In this document: one piece after another, positions 8,392 through 15,281 of the stretch | Layout: every line of letters begins with the position of its first letter | Numbering within the stretch: position 1 is the stretch's first letter | NCBI GenBank assembly: GCA_021157555.1 | Contig: JAGGWL010000176.1 | Coordinates: forward strand, 1-15,376 | Reading direction: 5' to 3' | DNA: 15,376 nucleotides | Source of the DNA: Deltaproteobacteria bacterium | Lineage (GTDB): Bacteria > Desulfobacterota > Desulfobacteria > Desulfobacterales > BuS5 | Notes under the pieces: generated by a model | What the model was told of the DNA's origin: nothing | The model's database searches: none | Seen by the model: only the letters and a program-made list of their open reading frames with translations | Program-made: the position numbers and the translations under genes

Positions 8392-9618
8392 TTATTGTTG
8401 TTTATAATTTTTTGACTTGTTAGGAACAGAGACAATCTCCTGGCTTGCGTGCGTTAAAACCTCAATGCCATCTTTTCCCATCACAAATGTATTCTCAATA
8501 CCTATTGCACCATCAGAAAAAACAAATTTGGGCTCAATGGCAAATGTCATGCACGGCTCAAGTTTCATCTTAATCCCCTTTGCAAAAACAGGCCATTCAT
8601 CAAGTTCAAGCCCTACACCATGGCCAACAAATCTTACTCTTTCGCTTCCCATGCCCATAAAATGTTCGGCCATACCAAAACCTTCCGCAAGGCTGACAGC
8701 CTTTTCATAAAGTTCTCCGCACTCGACACCGGGCACCGCCATTTTAACAAGCTCATCCTGAATTGCCAGCGCAGCCATAAAAGCATCTTTCAAATCTGAA
8801 GATAGATTGCCGATTACAAACATCCTTGTTTCATCTGCTGTATAGCCGTCCACAACACAGGTATAGTCTATGTATATAGACTCATTCAGGCCAATCTCCT
8901 TCCACCCCGCGCCATGCGGCAGATTCGCGGGTGTAAGTCCTGCCCCGCCAACAGGCCCGTCAAAGTACGTAGCTATGGCACCATTTTTACCGGAGGCAAT
9001 ATTGCCAAAGGAAAAGTCCTGATTAAAAGCGCGCATCCTGCAATTTCCGCCATATCCCCGGCGCCGCATTCCTGCCTCAAAAAGACTTGCAAGCTCAATT
9101 TCAGTCATCCCACGTCTCAGCATACAAGGCGTTTCCTTAAAGACATCATCAATAACACTACATGCGCCCTTTAACAGCCCTATTTCATAAGGAGATTTTA
9201 TAAGTCTCAATTTTTTAATCAGGCCGGATACGTCCATTATCTCATAATCACTAAAAACCTTTTGATACAAAAGGCAGGTATTATAAGGAATAACATCAAG
9301 TTCCATGCCGATAATACCCGATGTTTTAAAACCCGTCTTTTTTAAAACATCAGGTATTTTTTTAATACTTCCAATATTAATAATCTTTTTTATGGGCGAT
9401 TCTTCCTTTGCCCTTTGAAAGCTCTTCCTGACCATCAATAAAGGCTCGCCTGAGGCCGGCACAAAAAGATGACTGCTCTGGGATGTACCGCTAAGATAAA
9501 AAAGATCTGTATGGTGGGTTATCAATGCTGCGTCAAAACCAAGTTGGGTCAAACCATCCTGAAATTTTACAATCCTTGCTTGAATTTCTCCAGCGGGCGT
9601 ATATTTTAATCCTGACAT
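8392..9618 (-). CDS. M24 family metallopeptidase (Xaa-Pro aminopeptidase-like)
   Basis: A 408-residue cytoplasmic creatinase/prolidase-fold protein. The N-terminal creatinase-type domain (about 10-140) is followed by the pita-bread catalytic domain. All five dinuclear metal ligands are visible: Asp251 and Asp262 (IDYTCVVDGYTADETR), His333 (VGHGVGLELDEWP), Glu362 (AIEPKF) and Glu375 (GIENTF). It is therefore probably an active aminopeptidase for Xaa-Pro or similar peptides; the exact substrate cannot be read from the sequence. I chose the ATG at 9618 because AGAGG lies 9 bases upstream and MSGLKYTP looks like a natural N-terminus. An in-frame ATG at 9648 would add ten residues but has no well-placed ribosome binding site. 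It lies between the sigma-54 activator (stop at 9660) and elbB and shares their transcript. Confidence 0.9.
   Translation of the reverse strand: MSGLKYTPAGEIQARIVKFQDGLTQLGFDAALITHHTDLFYLSGTSQSSHLFVPASGEPLLMVRKSFQRAKEESPIKKIINIGSIKKIPDVLKKTGFKTSGIIGMELDVIPYNTCLLYQKVFSDYEIMDVSGLIKKLRLIKSPYEIGLLKGACSVIDDVFKETPCMLRRGMTEIELASLFEAGMRRRGYGGNCRMRAFNQDFSFGNIASGKNGAIATYFDGPVGGAGLTPANLPHGAGWKEIGLNESIYIDYTCVVDGYTADETRMFVIGNLSSDLKDAFMAALAIQDELVKMAVPGVECGELYEKAVSLAEGFGMAEHFMGMGSERVRFVGHGVGLELDEWPVFAKGIKMKLEPCMTFAIEPKFVFSDGAIGIENTFVMGKDGIEVLTHASQEIVSVPNKSKNYKQQ
9314..9357. repeat. Long hairpin inside the M24 peptidase gene
   Basis: ATACC-c-GATGTTTTAAAA (9314-9331) is the reverse complement, apart from one mismatched pair, of TTTTAAAACATC-a-GGTAT (9340-9357), with an 8-base loop. 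That is 17 of 18 paired positions. On the plus strand it is directly followed by a run of T residues (9357-9363), the form of a Rho-independent terminator on the antisense strand. On the coding strand it has no T-run after it. Confidence 0.85.
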
Positions 9619-9659
9619 ATAAGTTAACCTCTTCTTAAATATTTTCATCTCTAAATTAT

Positions 9660-11090
9660 TTATACCCCCAGTTTGTCGCAGCGGTAGCGCATTGATCGGA
9701 GGTTGATTCCCAGAAGTACGGCGGCTTTATTTTTGCTGCTTCCGGCGCAGCTCATGGCTTTTTTAAGATATGCCCGCTCTATATCTTCCAGAATATTATC
9801 CAGCGCCACCCCGTTTTCTACTTCATCAAGGTCGAAGCGCTTTCCTTTTATACCTTCTATCCATCTATTTTTATGAATCGACAAGGCCAGGTTGTCGGGC
9901 AGGAGGATGTTGGTGCTGGAGAGCGCAACGCTGCGCTCCATCAAATTTTCAAGTTCACGAACATTGCCGGGAAAATCGTATTTATTCAAGAGGTCGATGG
10001 CATAGGATGAGATTTTTGAAATTTTTTTGCCAGCCTCTTTTGTAAATTTTTCAAGAAAATGCTGCGCAAGAATGCGCAAGTCGCTTTTTCTTTCTCTCAG
10101 GGGCGGCATCTTGATTTCGATAACATTCAGCCGATAAAAAAGATCCTCTCTGAAGCGTCCCTCTATAACCTCGTCTTCAAGTTTCCGGTTGGTGGCTGAA
10201 ATTATCCTTATATCGGATGATACATCACTGGTTCCGCCTACCGGCCTAAAGGTTTTTTCTTGTACCGCCCTGAGAAGTTTAACCTGAAGCTGTAGGGTAA
10301 GTTCGCCTATTTCATCCAGAAACAGGGTTCCCTTATCCGCAAGTTCAAACATACCTTTTTTATCGTATGTCGCTCCTGTAAAGGAACCTTTTTTATGCCC
10401 GAAGAGTTCACTTTCAATCAGGTTTTCAGGAATACCGCCGCAATTGATGGCTACAAAATGCTTGTCTTTGCGATTACTCTGCCCATGTATGGCTTTGGCT
10501 ACAAGCTCTTTCCCTGTACCGCTTTCACCGGATATCAGTATATTAGTCCTGGTCTCGGCCACCTGCCTGATCATATCGTATATATGCATCATTCTGGGGC
10601 TGTTCCCCACGAGAATGCCGAAATGCAGATTTTTTTTCAATTCCTGATCCAGGAATTTTTTTTCATGCTCAACAGTTTTCAGATCAAGGGCATTTGCTAT
10701 GGCCTGTCTTAATTCATCATTATCAAAGGGCTTGGGTAAATAATCGTAGGCGCCTGCATTCATGGCTTCCACCGCTGTTTCTGTTGATGCATAAGCGGAA
10801 ATCATTATTACAACGGTGCTGTGATTTTTTTCCTTGCACGCTTTCAGAACCTCAAGACCGGAAATATCACCCAGCCTGATATCGCAAAGCAAAAGATCAA
10901 AACTCCTCGTTTTCAGCAGAGCTACAGCCTCACTTCCGGTTCCGGCAGTGGTAACATCATACCCGTCTCGGCTGAGCATGATTTCCAAAAATTCACGCAT
11001 ACTCAGTTCATCGTCAATAATCAGGATATTTGGTTTACGATCGGACTGTTGGAAATTGGTATGTTTTATGTGATTGTTTCTGGTCGACAT
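9660..11090 (-). CDS. PilR/NtrC-type sigma-54-dependent response regulator
   Basis: The 476-residue protein has three domains. A receiver domain (about 20-135) has acidic residues DD at 26-27, phosphoacceptor Asp70 and Lys120. An AAA+ sigma-54 activation domain (about 158-395) has Walker A GESGTGKE at 188-195, the sigma-54 contact loop GSFTGA at 235-240 and Walker B GTLFLDEIGE at 254-263. A C-terminal Fis-type helix-turn-helix ends in INLRSMRYRCDKLGV. GSFTGA and the LRSMRYR ending resemble PilR more than NtrC, but no type IV pilus gene is present, so the target is unknown. It would be phosphorylated by a histidine kinase, none of which is in the window. The ATG follows the pyrC stop by 3 bases, and the GGGGTGA serving as ribosome binding site includes that stop. 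Class certain; PilR identity tentative. Confidence 0.92.
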   Translation of the reverse strand: MSTRNNHIKHTNFQQSDRKPNILIIDDELSMREFLEIMLSRDGYDVTTAGTGSEAVALLKTRSFDLLLCDIRLGDISGLEVLKACKEKNHSTVVIMISAYASTETAVEAMNAGAYDYLPKPFDNDELRQAIANALDLKTVEHEKKFLDQELKKNLHFGILVGNSPRMMHIYDMIRQVAETRTNILISGESGTGKELVAKAIHGQSNRKDKHFVAINCGGIPENLIESELFGHKKGSFTGATYDKKGMFELADKGTLFLDEIGELTLQLQVKLLRAVQEKTFRPVGGTSDVSSDIRIISATNRKLEDEVIEGRFREDLFYRLNVIEIKMPPLRERKSDLRILAQHFLEKFTKEAGKKISKISSYAIDLLNKYDFPGNVRELENLMERSVALSSTNILLPDNLALSIHKNRWIEGIKGKRFDLDEVENGVALDNILEDIERAYLKKAMSCAGSSKNKAAVLLGINLRSMRYRCDKLGV

Positions 11091-11093
11091 AAA

Positions 11094-12371
11094 TCACCCC
11101 GCCTCCCATACTATTTCTCCCCCAACAATCGTAACGGCCGCTTCCCCTTTTACCTGCATTCCATCAAAGGGGGTATTTTTCCCAAGAGATTCGAAGGTTG
11201 AAGCGTCAATTGTATATTTTTTTTTCAGGTCAATGATGGTTAGATCGGCGGGAGCTCCTGGCTTGAGACTGTTTTCTATTCCAAGAATACGGGCAGGTGC
11301 TTTTGACATTCTATCTATTAAATCCGTCAGGGATAGCAGGCCGTCTTCAACAAGCTGCAAAGATAAGGGCAAAGAGGTTTCAAGACCTGCAACTCCGTTA
11401 GCGGCAAATTCAAATTCCACATCTTTTTCATAGGCAGCATGAGGGGCATGGTCGGTTGCGATTACATCAATGGTGCCATCGGCCAGTCCCTGACGGACAG
11501 CCTGACGGTCTGCTTCAGAACGAAGAGGGGGATTCATTTTTGCGGATGTATTATAATTCTTGACGGCATCATGGGTAAGGGTAAAATAATGGGGAGCGGT
11601 TTCGGCTGTAACCGAAATCCCTCTTGCTTTGGCATCCCTGATTGCGTGGACTGATTCTTTGGTACTTACATGAGCAATATGCAGGGGTGTTCCGGTTAAT
11701 TCACAAATTGCGATATCTCTCATCACGATTATGCTTTCGGATGCATTTGGAATGCCTGGCAGCCCCATGCGGGTAGCTACCTCGCCTTCGTTCATGGCTC
11801 CGCCGGCGGCAAGATCAAGATCTTCACAGTGTGAGATAATCGGAAGTCCGAATCCTCCGGCATATTCCATTGCCCGCCGCATCAGCATGCTGTTCATTAC
11901 CGGCATGCCGTCATCGGAAAGCGCCACAACACCGGCATCCTTTAATTCGCCATATTCGGATAAGGCGCTGCCTTTAAGTCCTTTGCTGATTGCGCCAACA
12001 GGATAAACATGAATTTTACATTCCCTGGCCGCTTTATCTATTATATATTCTGTTACCTGCCGGTTGTCATTAACAGGATTTGTGTTCGGCATAGGGCATA
12101 TGGCGGTAAACCCCCCATGCGCAGCAGCGGCGCATCCGGTTTTAATGGTCTCTTTATATTCCTGCCCAGGTTCCCTGAGATGCACATGCATATCTATTAA
12201 TCCGGGGACTACTATTTTACCGGCAGCATCAATTTCCTTTAATTCCGATCCAAATGCCGTTGAACCTTTAACAGATATTTCTACAATTTTACCGTCTTTG
12301 ATGAGAATATCGTTTATTCCATCAATTCGGCCAGGATCAATTACCCTTCCGCCCTTAATAAGTATCAACAT
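11094..12371 (-). CDS. pyrC: Dihydroorotase, class I
   Basis: Cyclises carbamoyl aspartate to dihydroorotate, the third step of de novo pyrimidine synthesis. The 425-residue length fits class I enzymes. The metal and active-site residues are present: His62 and His64 in DMHVHLREPG, Asp153 in ALSDDG, His181 in ISHCED, His231/His234 in PLHIAHVST and Asp307 in IATDHAPH. MPNTNPV at 94-100 is the substrate-binding loop. The ATG overlaps the end of pyrB by 7 bases and has GGAGG at 12381-12385, 9 bases upstream, inside pyrB. In several bacteria PyrB and an active or inactive PyrC form a complex; the adjacency fits but does not prove this. All catalytic residues are kept, so this is the active type rather than a PyrX-like inactive subunit. 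Confidence 0.96.
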   Translation of the reverse strand: MLILIKGGRVIDPGRIDGINDILIKDGKIVEISVKGSTAFGSELKEIDAAGKIVVPGLIDMHVHLREPGQEYKETIKTGCAAAAHGGFTAICPMPNTNPVNDNRQVTEYIIDKAARECKIHVYPVGAISKGLKGSALSEYGELKDAGVVALSDDGMPVMNSMLMRRAMEYAGGFGLPIISHCEDLDLAAGGAMNEGEVATRMGLPGIPNASESIIVMRDIAICELTGTPLHIAHVSTKESVHAIRDAKARGISVTAETAPHYFTLTHDAVKNYNTSAKMNPPLRSEADRQAVRQGLADGTIDVIATDHAPHAAYEKDVEFEFAANGVAGLETSLPLSLQLVEDGLLSLTDLIDRMSKAPARILGIENSLKPGAPADLTIIDLKKKYTIDASTFESLGKNTPFDGMQVKGEAAVTIVGGEIVWEAG

Positions 12372-13300
12372 TTCCGCACACCTCCGGCAACAAGATACAA
12401 AATAGCCATCCTTACTGCAACTCCGTTTGTCACTTGATCGAGTATAACAGAATAATCTCCATCCATTACATCAGAAGCAAGTTCCAGACCGCGGTTTACA
12501 GGCCCTGGATGCATGATTAGAATATCACTTTTTCCATTTTTTAATTTTTCTCTTGTAAGTCCGAAGACTTTTGAATATTCCCGTTCTGTCGGGAAAAAAA
12601 AATTCTTTTGTCTCTCTTTCTGAATCCTCAGCATCATTACGACATCTGCACCGCAAATGGCATCTTCAATATTTTTGACAACAGATACTCCCAGAGATTC
12701 TATTCCCTTTGGAATCATGGTCGGAGGCCCGGACAAAACTACATCTGCGCCGAGTTTTGTAAAGCCGATGCAGTTCGATCTTGCCACCCGGCTATGGGAA
12801 ATATCTCCTATAATAGCAATACGCAGACCTTTTATGGATCCTTTTTTTTCCCTGACAGTGAACAGATCCAGAAGTGATTGGCTGGGATGAGCGTGCATTC
12901 CGTCACCGGCATTAATCACGGCTGAATTCAGCCGTCCGGCCAGCATATGGGAAGCTCCGGCACACGCATGCCGCAAAATTATTATATCAGGCTTCATGGC
13001 TTCCAGATTTCTTGCAGTATCAATCAGTGTTTCTCCCTTGACAATGCTGCTGGAACTGCCTGTCAATGATATTGAATCTGCGCTCAATCTCTTGGCGGCA
13101 ATATCAAAAGATGTCCGTGTTCGCGTGCTTGGTTCGTAAAAAAAGAGTATAATCGTCTTCCCTCTTAATGTAGGAACCTTCTTGATTGATCTTTCCGAAA
13201 TCTCCTTCATACTCACAGCAGTATCAAGAATCATATTGATTTCATCAACGGAAAGGGACTCCATATCAAGAATATCTTTTCTGTTAAATTCCATACTCAT
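12365..13300 (-). CDS. pyrB: Aspartate carbamoyltransferase catalytic subunit
   Basis: Transfers the carbamoyl group from carbamoyl phosphate to aspartate, the committed pyrimidine step. The sequence shows YEPSTRTRTSF for carbamoyl phosphate binding, GDGMHAHPSQSLLDL, GDISHSRVARSN, RIQKER and HPGPVNRGLE. I chose the ATG at 13300, giving 311 residues, the usual bacterial length, with GAGGA about 10 bases upstream. A second ATG at 13294 is possible. A longer in-frame TTG at 13354 would run into lepB and adds a non-conserved extension. No pyrI regulatory subunit gene follows; pyrC does, as in species with PyrB-PyrC arrangements. No attenuator or PyrR-type leader was seen in front of it: the start is only 23 bases from the lepB stop. 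Confidence 0.95.
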   Translation of the reverse strand: MSMEFNRKDILDMESLSVDEINMILDTAVSMKEISERSIKKVPTLRGKTIILFFYEPSTRTRTSFDIAAKRLSADSISLTGSSSSIVKGETLIDTARNLEAMKPDIIILRHACAGASHMLAGRLNSAVINAGDGMHAHPSQSLLDLFTVREKKGSIKGLRIAIIGDISHSRVARSNCIGFTKLGADVVLSGPPTMIPKGIESLGVSVVKNIEDAICGADVVMMLRIQKERQKNFFFPTEREYSKVFGLTREKLKNGKSDILIMHPGPVNRGLELASDVMDGDYSVILDQVTNGVAVRMAILYLVAGGVRKC

Positions 13301-13323
13301 CCAGCATTCCTCAAAAACCACCT

Positions 13324-13998
13324 CTACCTCAGTATATCCCCTATCCGCCGCCAACGAACTCCAAAATTTTCTTTATCCCATGACCAGTAAATAATAAAGG
13401 CCTTGCCTTTGACCACTTTAAGATTGACAAAACCCCAAAATCGACCATCATGGCTGTTGTCCCTGTTATCTCCCATCACAAAAATTGAATCAGGAGGTAC
13501 GGTTAGAGGCCCAAAATTATCCCTTTTACTTAAATTTCCGGGAATAATCTCCGGATATTCATGTTTTACAAAGTCATGATTTTGAAGCTTTCCATTTACA
13601 TATACCTTTTTATCATGACATTCTATCACATCTCCTGCAACACCTACGACTCTTTTTATAAAATCTTTTTTAGGATCCAGGGGAAATTTAAAAACAACTA
13701 TATCATCATGCTCAGGGTCTTTAAAGGGTATAATCGTTTTATCCGTAAATGGAATTTTCACACCATAAATAAATTTGTTGACCAGGATATGATCGCCTAT
13801 CAAAAGTGTATCTTTCATGGAACCGGAAGGGATTTTAAAAGCCTGCACAATAAAAGTTCTAATGAAGAGTGCCAGGATAATAGCGACAATAATTGCTTCA
13901 ACATTTTCTCTAAGTCCGCTCTTTTTTTTTGTCTTTTTTTTTGTATTCTCTTTTTTATCTATTTCTTTTTTGAGATCAGTTTTTTTTTTTGAATTCAA
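13324..13998 (-). CDS. lepB: Signal peptidase I
   Basis: Membrane serine protease that removes signal peptides from secreted proteins. A strongly basic N-terminus (residues 4-27, nearly all Lys) precedes one membrane segment (about 33-52). The catalytic serine is Ser60 in IPSGSM and the general-base lysine is Lys115 in FIKRVVG. MGDNRDNS followed by DGRFWG forms box E. At 224 residues it is a normal short signal peptidase I. The start is a TTG at 13998 directly before an 11-base A run; a GAGG lies 12 bases upstream, which is a loose fit. No ATG offers an alternative that keeps the membrane segment. It is the first gene of the minus-strand run and lies just upstream of pyrB. The lysine-rich start is coded by A11, A6 and two A9 runs. 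Confidence 0.92.
   Translation of the reverse strand: MNSKKKTDLKKEIDKKENTKKKTKKKSGLRENVEAIIVAIILALFIRTFIVQAFKIPSGSMKDTLLIGDHILVNKFIYGVKIPFTDKTIIPFKDPEHDDIVVFKFPLDPKKDFIKRVVGVAGDVIECHDKKVYVNGKLQNHDFVKHEYPEIIPGNLSKRDNFGPLTVPPDSIFVMGDNRDNSHDGRFWGFVNLKVVKGKAFIIYWSWDKENFGVRWRRIGDILR
13980..13990 (-). repeat. A11 homopolymer at the lepB start
   Basis: An uninterrupted run of 11 A on the coding strand begins in the third codon of lepB. Two further A9 runs at about 13922-13930 and 13934-13942 follow within the same lysine-rich leader. Such tracts slip during replication and can also cause transcriptional slippage. Confidence 0.9.
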
Positions 13999-14186
13999 AT
14001 TGATAATATACCTCGCTGGTTACAGAATCGTATGATTTGTAGATAAAAATTACTGGCTGCCGTATTGCAACCCCAGTCCATTCCCATGCCATTGTCATGC
14101 CATCGCCTGGGCCTGGTTAAAATTTGCTATCTCAACATTAATGTGTGCCTTTACTGGATGTTTCTGAGGAGGACAAAATAACTTCC
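13999..14186. other. Intergenic region upstream of lepB
   Basis: No gene was recognised in these 188 bases. The octamer CATGCCAT occurs twice (about 14084-14103). At 14169-14186 lies an 18-base motif that matches 2193-2210 at 16 of 18 positions. A promoter for the lepB run is expected here, but no pair of -35 and -10 elements was convincing, so transcription may also enter from pgpA and hicB upstream. Confidence 0.4.
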
Positions 14187-14230
14187 CCAATTATGCATCA
14201 CAGCTTCGATATTAGTTCTCACCTTTTCAT
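14187..14230 (-). pseudogene. Remnant of a HicA-type toxin start
   Basis: An ATG at 14230 overlaps the hicB-like stop codon (ATGA), the usual spacing of a hicBA pair. The frame reads MKR-stop-ELISKL-stop-CIIG. MKRxELIxxL is the characteristic opening of HicA mRNA interferases, so this looks like the first dozen codons of a hicA with stop codons at codons 4 and 11. Similarity ends at about 14187, where a short repeated motif begins. It is too short for certainty; the position next to the antitoxin gives most of the support. Confidence 0.45.
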
Positions 14231-14415
14231 GCGACAGCCAACTCAGCAACATGCCGTATAGAAGGAATAGTACCGCTAATAAATTCCTGGTAAATATCTT
14301 TAAGATTCTCCTGAAGTTCTTCCGTGCTTTCTCCTTGAGTCATATAGTCAGAGATAGTCTTCAAGATACCCGAGCCACATCGCACCATCTTGCCAATACG
14401 TATATTTAGTAGCAT
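14227..14415 (-). CDS. HicB-like antitoxin, middle altered by two compensating frameshifts
   Basis: The 62-residue product starts MLLNIRI and ends with DYMTQGESTEELQENLKDIY followed by GTIPSIRHVAELAVA, the pattern of short HicB antitoxins that neutralise HicA mRNA interferases. The segment between, at about residues 8-21, does not fit, but the neighbouring frame there reads WQDGAMWLGYLEDY, which fits the family very well. One base lost after codon 7 and one base gained about 14 codons later explain this. The gene is thus open from end to end with a rewritten first strand-helix region. An ATG at 14415 (or GTG at 14418) follows AAGGA. It lies 19 bases after the pgpA stop and is probably cotranscribed with it. 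Antitoxin function is doubtful, since its toxin is also broken. Confidence 0.7.
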   Translation of the reverse strand: MLLNIRIGKMVRCGSGILKTISDYMTQGESTEELQENLKDIYQEFISGTIPSIRHVAELAVA

Positions 14416-14434
14416 CACAAATTTATCCTTTGAT

Positions 14435-14953
14435 TTATCTATTTATAATTGAGTTCTTGAGGTATAATATTATAAATATACCGATTCTTAATACTATATT
14501 AGAGAAAATACCAGCCGCTACATCATCTAAAACAATGCCAGCTCCTCCTGGAATTTTTTTTTCTATCAAACGAATCGGAAACGGTTTAAGAATATCAAAA
14601 AATCTGAATATCAAAAAACCGGCTATAATGGTTAATATATTAAGCGGAATACAGACAAATGTTATAATTATACCTGCGATTTCATCAATTACTATAAGCC
14701 CGGGGTCTTTTTGTTTTATTATTTTTTCAGCATAATCCGCTATAAGAATGGAAAAAATAATAAAAATTAATATAAGCGGCACAGTATAATAGAAATTTAT
14801 CCCGAATAAAAAAAAGGGGAGCGGAAGAGCGACAATTGACCCCATGGTGCCTGGGGCAAAGGGAATATATCCTGCGTAACATCCGCTTGCAGTGAACAAA
14901 ACAATACTCTCTTTAAAAGTCCTCTCTTTAAACTTTATATTTTTAAAATTCAT
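14435..14953 (-). CDS. pgpA: Phosphatidylglycerophosphatase A
   Basis: Integral membrane phosphatase that dephosphorylates phosphatidylglycerophosphate to phosphatidylglycerol. The 172-residue protein carries the family motifs in order: GYIPFAPGTMGS (28-39), KDPGLIVIDEIAG (82-94), FRFFDILKPFPIR (116-128) and GGAGIVLDDVAAG (136-148), with acidic residues Asp90/Glu91 and Asp143/Asp144. Several hydrophobic segments (about 40-72, 95-117, 148-168) fit membrane helices. The start is uncertain. The ATG at 14953 has GGAG only one base away, too close for normal use, and a promoter-like TTGACA/TATAAA lies so near that the mRNA would be almost leaderless. A TTG at codon 19 follows GAGAG but would give a very short N-terminus. 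A HicB-like gene follows, and RhuM remnants precede. Confidence 0.92.
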   Translation of the reverse strand: MNFKNIKFKERTFKESIVLFTASGCYAGYIPFAPGTMGSIVALPLPFFLFGINFYYTVPLILIFIIFSILIADYAEKIIKQKDPGLIVIDEIAGIIITFVCIPLNILTIIAGFLIFRFFDILKPFPIRLIEKKIPGGAGIVLDDVAAGIFSNIVLRIGIFIILYLKNSIINR

Positions 14954-14961
14954 GCTCCGCT

Positions 14962-14988
14962 TTTATAATCAGGTCTTTTTTTTGTCAA
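14962..14988 (-). promoter_or_regulatory. Candidate sigma-70 promoter for pgpA
   Basis: A perfect TTGACA (14983-14988, minus strand) and TATAAA (14962-14967) are separated by 15 bases, shorter than the optimal 17. Transcription would begin about 7 bases further, at or next to the pgpA ATG. The -35 element overlaps the stop codon of the RhuM-like fragment, so this promoter may have been formed from remnant DNA. Confidence 0.4.
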
Positions 14989-15089
14989 GGGATTGTTAAG
15001 AACGAAGACGAAATCACTTCCAATTGGACTTGAAGTTTTGTTGTGCCATCCGAGGCTGTGTAAATGGCTATTTTAGAATTCTGTTCCAT
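14985..15089 (-). pseudogene. N-terminal fragment of a RhuM-like protein
   Basis: A 34-codon frame begins with ATG at 15089 behind a strong GGAGGG (15097-15102, 7-base gap). It reads MEQNSKIAIYTASDGTTKLQ and then VQLE before turning into unrelated sequence and stopping at 14985. The first 24 residues match the usual opening of Virulence_RhuM (PF13310) proteins, which continue with a WLTQ-containing helix-turn-helix region. That continuation is missing. It may still be translated as a short peptide. Confidence 0.5.
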
Positions 15090-15145
15090 ATATCATCCCT
15101 CCAGAATCGGCTTTAAAATTTCAGGGGATTTTTTTACAATACTGT

Positions 15146-15265
15146 TCATTTTTTATTCACTATCATTTTTTTCACCTCTCTATCAAAATCACTTTCAAAG
15201 AGCCTGTCCTGAATGGGGCGATATTTCTCAAATTCACTTTCGGCAAAGGTTTTTGGGGCTTGGCT
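15146..15265 (-). pseudogene. C-terminal fragment of a RhuM-like protein
   Basis: A 39-codon open stretch without a start reads TFAESEFEKYRPIQDRLFES, then DFDREVKKM, ending at a stop at 15146. The EFEKYR...QDRLFESDFD pattern is typical of the tail of RhuM-family proteins. A stop at 15266-15268 and the palindrome upstream mean that the rest of the gene is gone. It lies upstream of the N-terminal fragment on the same strand, the reverse of the order in an intact gene. Confidence 0.55.
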
Positions 15266-15281
15266 CTAATTTCGACCAAAC

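Noticed and set aside
10395..10712. Plus-strand open frames opposite the sigma-54 activator
   Set aside because: Antisense shadows of a strongly conserved AAA+ gene; no ribosome binding site or family similarity.
13301..13354. Upstream TTG start for pyrB
   Set aside because: It overlaps lepB, adds 18 residues unlike the family N-terminus, and the ATG at 13300 with GAGGA gives the standard 311-residue length.
14440..14478. Inverted repeat TATTTATAAT / ATTATAAATA near the pgpA stop
   Set aside because: The arms contain only A and T, the loop is 19 bases and there is no T-run, so it is weak and expected in such AT-rich DNA.
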